Assembly (NCBI GenBank): GCA_900473415.1
Contig: UCLR01000038.1
Coordinates: forward strand, 22,365-86,364
Direction: 5' to 3'
Origin: Hyphomicrobiales bacterium
GTDB taxonomy: Bacteria; Pseudomonadota; Alphaproteobacteria; Rhizobiales; Beijerinckiaceae
DNA length: 64,000 nucleotides
Below the pieces are notes generated by a model, which saw nothing but the letters and a program-made list of their open reading frames with translations, did no database searches and was not told the origin of the DNA. Shown piece after piece: positions 59,724 through 64,000 of this stretch (the stretch's first letter is position 1; each line of letters begins with the position of its first letter). The translations under genes were made by a program, and so were the position numbers.

Positions 59724-62420
59724 ATGAGCGAAGACGAGCTCAAGACCGAGACCCGGCCGTCACCCGACGCGCTCCTGGAAAACGCCAGGCGCGAGGGCCG
59801 TGGTCGCCTGAAGATTTTCCTCGGCGCCGCGCCCGGCGTCGGCAAGACCTATGAGATGCTGATGTCGGGCCGGGCCAGGAGGGCCGACGGCATCGACGTG
59901 ATCATCGGGATTGTCGAGACGCATGGGCGCCAGGAGACGCAAGCCCTCGTCGACGGCCTCGAGATCGTTCCGCGCATCAAGGTCCCTTACAAGGGGCATG
60001 TGCTGGAGGAGATGGATATCGACGCCATCCTCGCCCGCCGGCCGGTCCTGGCCCTTGTCGACGAGCTGGCTCATACCAATGCGCCCGGAAGCCGGCATCC
60101 GAAACGCTATCTCGACGTCGAGGAACTGCTCGACCGCGGCATCGACGTCTACACCACACTCAACATCCAGCATGTCGAGAGCCTGAACGACGTCGTCGCG
60201 CAGATCACCCGCATCAGGGTGCGCGAGACCGTGCCGGATTCCATCATCGACCGTGCCGACGACATCGAGATCATCGACCTGACGCCCGGCGATCTGATCA
60301 AGCGGTTGGAGGAAGGCAAGGTCTATGTCCCCAAGACTGCCAAGCGCGCGGTCCAGAACTATTTCTCACCCGGCAACCTGACCGCATTGCGCGAGCTCGC
60401 ACTGCGCCGGACGGCTCAGCGGGTCGACGAACAGTTGCTGAGCCATATGCAGTCGCATGCCATCCCCGGGCCCTGGGCTGCAGGCGAGCGCGTCCTGGTC
60501 TGCATCGACGCGCAATCGCGCGGGCCCTCCCTCGTGCGCTACGGCAGGCGCCAGGCCGATCGGCTGCGCGCATCCTGGGCCGCGCTCCATATCGAGACAC
60601 CGCGGGCCACGAGCCGCCCGGAAGCGGAAAAGGATCAGGTCGCCGCCACGCTTCGCCTCGCCGAGCAGCTCGGCGGCGATGCCATCATCCTGCCCGGGCA
60701 GGAGATCGTCCGCGAGATCCTGCGCTACGCCATTGCCAACAACTACACGCATGTCGTCGTCGGCAAGCCAACCAAGCCGCGCTGGCGCGAGTTCTTTGAA
60801 GGGTCGATCTCGCACGACCTGATCCGCGCAGCCGGCGACATCAGCGTCCATGTCATCTCCGGCCGCGACGGCGATCAGGCGCCCCCGCGCGGGGTGGCGA
60901 CCGTCACGGCCTCTCGCTTTCGCGTGCAGCCCTATCTGCTCAGCACGGCCTATGTCGCGATGGCCACGCTCGTGGGTGCGTTGCTCTCCCGCACCTTGGA
61001 CGTGCAGAACGTCGCCCTGGTCTTCCTGATGGCGGTGTTGGCATCGGCGGTCGGCGGCGGCATCTGGCCGGCCTTGTTCGCTTCATTCACCGGGGCGATG
61101 GCTTTCAACTTCTTCTTCCTGCCGCCCCTCTACACTTTGGACATCGGCAGCTCGGAAAGCCTCGTCGCCTTCATCTTCTTTCTCGGCGTCGCCCTTATCG
61201 CCAGCAATCTGACGGCACGCGTGCAGCGCCAGGCGGCAGCGGCACGCGAGCGGGCGCGCACCACCGAGGATCTCTACCTGTTCTCGAAGAAACTCGCGGG
61301 CACCGGCACGCTGGACGAGGTGCTGTGGGCCACCGCCTACCAGATGGCGTCGATGCTGCGCGTGCGCGTCGTCATCCTCCTGCCCGAGGAGAGCACGCTC
61401 GCGGTGCGGGCCGGCTATCCGCCGGACGACACGCTCGTCGATGCTGACATCGCCGCGGCGCGCTGGGCCTGGGAGCATGACCGACCGGCGGGGCGAGGCG
61501 CAGACACCTTGCCCGGCGCGAAACGGCTCTACATCCCGCTGCGGACGGGGCGAGGCCCGGTCGGCGTGATCGGCCTCGACGACGACAGGCAGGGCCCCCT
61601 GCTCTCGCCCGAGCAGCAGCGCCTGCTGGATGCGCTCGCCGACCAGGCCGCGCTGGCGATCGAACGCGTCCAGCTCGTCGCCGATGTCGACAAGGCCCGG
61701 CTCGCCGTCGAGGCGGACAAGCTGCGCGCAGCGCTGCTGCGGTCGATCTCGCATGATCTGAAGACGCCGCTGGCGGCGATCCTGGGAACCGCCAGCGCGC
61801 TGCGTGACTATGACGAGACGCTGTCGGCCGACAGCCGCGCCGATCTGATCACCACGATCGCGGACGAATCGGAGCGCCTGAACCGCTTCATCGCCAACCT
61901 GCTCGACATGACGAGGCTGGAGTCTGGCGCCATCGAGCCGAACGCCTCGCTTCATTTCCTGGGAGACGTCGTCGGCACCTCCCTGCGGCGCGCGACGAAG
62001 ATCCTCGCGCGGCACCGCACCGAGATCGATGTGCCGTCCGATCTGCCCATGCTCAAGCTGGATCACGTCCTGTTCGAGCAGGTGCTCTTCAACCTGCTCG
62101 ACAACGCCGCCAAATACGCGCCGCCCGGTTCGACGATACGCGTCCAGGGCTGGGCCGACGGCGCCTTTGTCAATCTGCAGGTGATCGACGAGGGTCCGGG
62201 TATTCCGGAGGACAGCCTGGAGCGCGTCTTCGACAGCTTCTATCGCGTCAGCAAGACGGATTCCGTGCGTGCTGGCACCGGCCTCGGCCTGTCGATCTGC
62301 CGCGGCTTCGTCGAGGCCATGGGGGGCAAGATCACCGCCGGCAACCGCCCCAACGGGCACGGCGCCGTCTTCACCATCAGAATGCCGGTTCCGAGCGAGC
62401 CGCCACAGCTGGACAGATGA
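59724..62420 (+). CDS. kdpD: KdpD, potassium-responsive sensor kinase
   Basis: 898 residues. N-terminal KdpD domain with Walker A (GAAPGVGKTYEML) and DELAHTNAPGSRH; a universal-stress-protein-like domain (about 250-375); four clustered membrane helices (about 405-500); a GAF-like region; then the kinase core with ISHDLKTPLAAI (phospho-His), NLLDNAAKYAPPGS, DEGPGIP and GTGLGLSICRG. It senses K+ limitation and turgor-related cues and phosphorylates KdpE. It starts 75 bases after kdpC. Confidence 0.96.
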   Translation: MSEDELKTETRPSPDALLENARREGRGRLKIFLGAAPGVGKTYEMLMSGRARRADGIDVIIGIVETHGRQETQALVDGLEIVPRIKVPYKGHVLEEMDIDAILARRPVLALVDELAHTNAPGSRHPKRYLDVEELLDRGIDVYTTLNIQHVESLNDVVAQITRIRVRETVPDSIIDRADDIEIIDLTPGDLIKRLEEGKVYVPKTAKRAVQNYFSPGNLTALRELALRRTAQRVDEQLLSHMQSHAIPGPWAAGERVLVCIDAQSRGPSLVRYGRRQADRLRASWAALHIETPRATSRPEAEKDQVAATLRLAEQLGGDAIILPGQEIVREILRYAIANNYTHVVVGKPTKPRWREFFEGSISHDLIRAAGDISVHVISGRDGDQAPPRGVATVTASRFRVQPYLLSTAYVAMATLVGALLSRTLDVQNVALVFLMAVLASAVGGGIWPALFASFTGAMAFNFFFLPPLYTLDIGSSESLVAFIFFLGVALIASNLTARVQRQAAAARERARTTEDLYLFSKKLAGTGTLDEVLWATAYQMASMLRVRVVILLPEESTLAVRAGYPPDDTLVDADIAAARWAWEHDRPAGRGADTLPGAKRLYIPLRTGRGPVGVIGLDDDRQGPLLSPEQQRLLDALADQAALAIERVQLVADVDKARLAVEADKLRAALLRSISHDLKTPLAAILGTASALRDYDETLSADSRADLITTIADESERLNRFIANLLDMTRLESGAIEPNASLHFLGDVVGTSLRRATKILARHRTEIDVPSDLPMLKLDHVLFEQVLFNLLDNAAKYAPPGSTIRVQGWADGAFVNLQVIDEGPGIPEDSLERVFDSFYRVSKTDSVRAGTGLGLSICRGFVEAMGGKITAGNRPNGHGAVFTIRMPVPSEPPQLDR

Positions 62421-62421
62421 A

Positions 62422-63141
<720 letters not shown>

Positions 63142-63168
63142 TCGATAGCCGTCGAAAGAGCGAGTATC

Positions 63169-63621
63169 ATGAAGGTTTCGGACTGCATTGCTCCCGGCAA
63201 CGTGGAGCTCGATCTCAACGCCTCGAACAAGACGCGCCTCCTGAAGGCACTGTCCGAAAGTGCCAGCCGCCACGTCGGCGTCGATGAACGGGAGATTCTC
63301 GCTGCCTTGCAGAACCGGGAGAAGCTCGGCTCGACGGGCATCGGCGCGGGCATCGCCCTTCCGCACGCGCCCATGCCCGGCCTCGAGCAGCCCTTCGGCC
63401 TTTTGGCCCGGCTCGGCAAGCGAGTGGATTTCGATTCGATCGACGGGCAGCCGGTCGACCTCGTCTGCCTCATCCTCACGCCGACCGAGAGCTGCTCGGC
63501 GCATCTGACCTTGCTGGCGCGGATCGCACGGCTGCTGCGCTCGCCGGAAGCCGTGGCCAAGCTCCGCGCCGCATCGTCGGCCGAGCAGGCCTACGCTGTT
63601 CTCACCGAAGCTGAGGTTTAG
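63169..63621 (+). CDS. EIIA-Ntr (PtsN-like) phosphotransferase paralogue in the kdp operon
   Basis: 150 residues of the PTS EIIA type 2 family: residues 50-70 read REKLGSTGIGAGIALPHAPMP with the phospho-acceptor His66 in ALPHA, and a PVDLVCLILTP strand follows. It would accept a phosphoryl group from an NPr-type HPr. It starts 27 bases after kdpE. In E. coli PtsN binds KdpD and stimulates kdp expression, so a dedicated copy here is suggestive. The main ptsN of such bacteria normally lies near rpoN, so this is probably a second copy. Confidence 0.85.
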   Translation: MKVSDCIAPGNVELDLNASNKTRLLKALSESASRHVGVDEREILAALQNREKLGSTGIGAGIALPHAPMPGLEQPFGLLARLGKRVDFDSIDGQPVDLVCLILTPTESCSAHLTLLARIARLLRSPEAVAKLRAASSAEQAYAVLTEAEV

Positions 63622-63741
63622 GGCGAGCCGGCGCTTATGCTTTTACTATGATGTTACCGCGCCGCCCGCCTCGATTTCATATGAACGAATGAGCAAATCT
63701 CCTGCCGAAGGTCGCTGGACGCGGCCATCAGGAGAAAAGCC

Positions 63742-63963
63742 ATGATGTCGAATAGTCTTTCGACGCACCGCACGACGCATTCGGAGCCCATCGCTCCGAA
63801 ACTGTTGCATACCCTGTTCTCGCGCCCGCCTTTCTCCGGGCGGGCAGGAGCGATGGTTCGGGACGTGGCGAGGGAGCTTGCCGTCCTGTTCGGAGCGGTC
63901 CTCGTGATCGCCGCGATCATCGGCCTTCGGACCTGGATGTGGCTGCCCCAGAGCCAAGGATAA
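63742..63963 (+). CDS. 73-aa single-helix membrane protein
   Basis: A 73-residue frame with a polar N-terminal half (residues 1-40) and one membrane helix (about 46-68, LAVLFGAVLVIAAIIGL), ending WLPQSQG. AGGAGAAAAGCC precedes the ATG. It lies 120 bases downstream of the PtsN-like gene on the same strand. No family is recognised; it may be the last member of the kdp operon or an independent small gene. Confidence 0.5.
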   Translation: MMSNSLSTHRTTHSEPIAPKLLHTLFSRPPFSGRAGAMVRDVARELAVLFGAVLVIAAIIGLRTWMWLPQSQG

Positions 63964-64000
63964 GTGCAGCCTCGTCGTCAGCTAGGTGACCGACTCATAA

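Overview
The window reads as chromosomal DNA of a GC-rich alphaproteobacterium of the order Hyphomicrobiales. The overall style (an alternative cytochrome c oxidase cluster with two subunit III genes, a second chemotaxis operon, kdp with extra small genes) resembles Bosea or a close relative, but that genus is an inference from gene content, not a measured identity. Almost all of the 64 kb is coding; the long antisense open frames are by-products of GC-rich codons.

Layout. 1-5569 is the end of a surface-polysaccharide locus: a truncated family-2 glycosyltransferase, an NAD-dependent epimerase, a DUF218 membrane protein, a flippase, and a fusion of a class-II glutaminase to a WbpG-like sugar amidotransferase. 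About 5570-9147 is a small integrative element (orphan 440-aa protein, two HTH proteins, tyrosine integrase) lying against the 3' end of a tRNA-Arg(CCG). 9656-16172 is a catabolic/uptake locus: two amidohydrolases, a GntR/FCD regulator and a three-gene ABC importer, with a shared 12-bp candidate operator. 16173-17538 is a gene graveyard with fragments of at least three genes. 17539-21998 is an aa3-type oxidase operon (subunits II, I, III, III, IV), followed by a PRC-barrel gene. 22837-27269 is a polar amino-acid ABC importer with a threonine-synthase-like enzyme upstream. 27419-34867 is a type I secretion locus: ABC exporter, HlyD adaptor, LuxR-type regulator and M23 peptidase in one operon, divergent from a gene for a protein made mostly of 37 in-register RTX nonapeptides. 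35096-46922 is a complete chemosensory operon (STAS, CheY, CheA, CheW, two duplicated receptors, CheW, CheR, CheB, and a soluble receptor-like protein). 47139-48152 is an AraC-type regulator. 48438-54062 is one giant gene for a secreted glycerophosphodiester phosphodiesterase with carbohydrate-binding-like, cadherin-like and RTX modules. 54848-63963 is a kdp potassium operon with the two-component system kdpDE, an EIIA-Ntr paralogue and three extra small membrane proteins.

How parts may work together. The type I exporter is the obvious route out for the neighbouring RTX protein and could also export the RTX-tailed phosphodiesterase 16 kb away. The EIIA-Ntr paralogue sits where it could tune KdpD, as PtsN does in E. 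coli. The GntR protein probably controls both divergent amidohydrolase/ABC units through the shared motif. All functional statements come from reading motifs and context; no database search was run.
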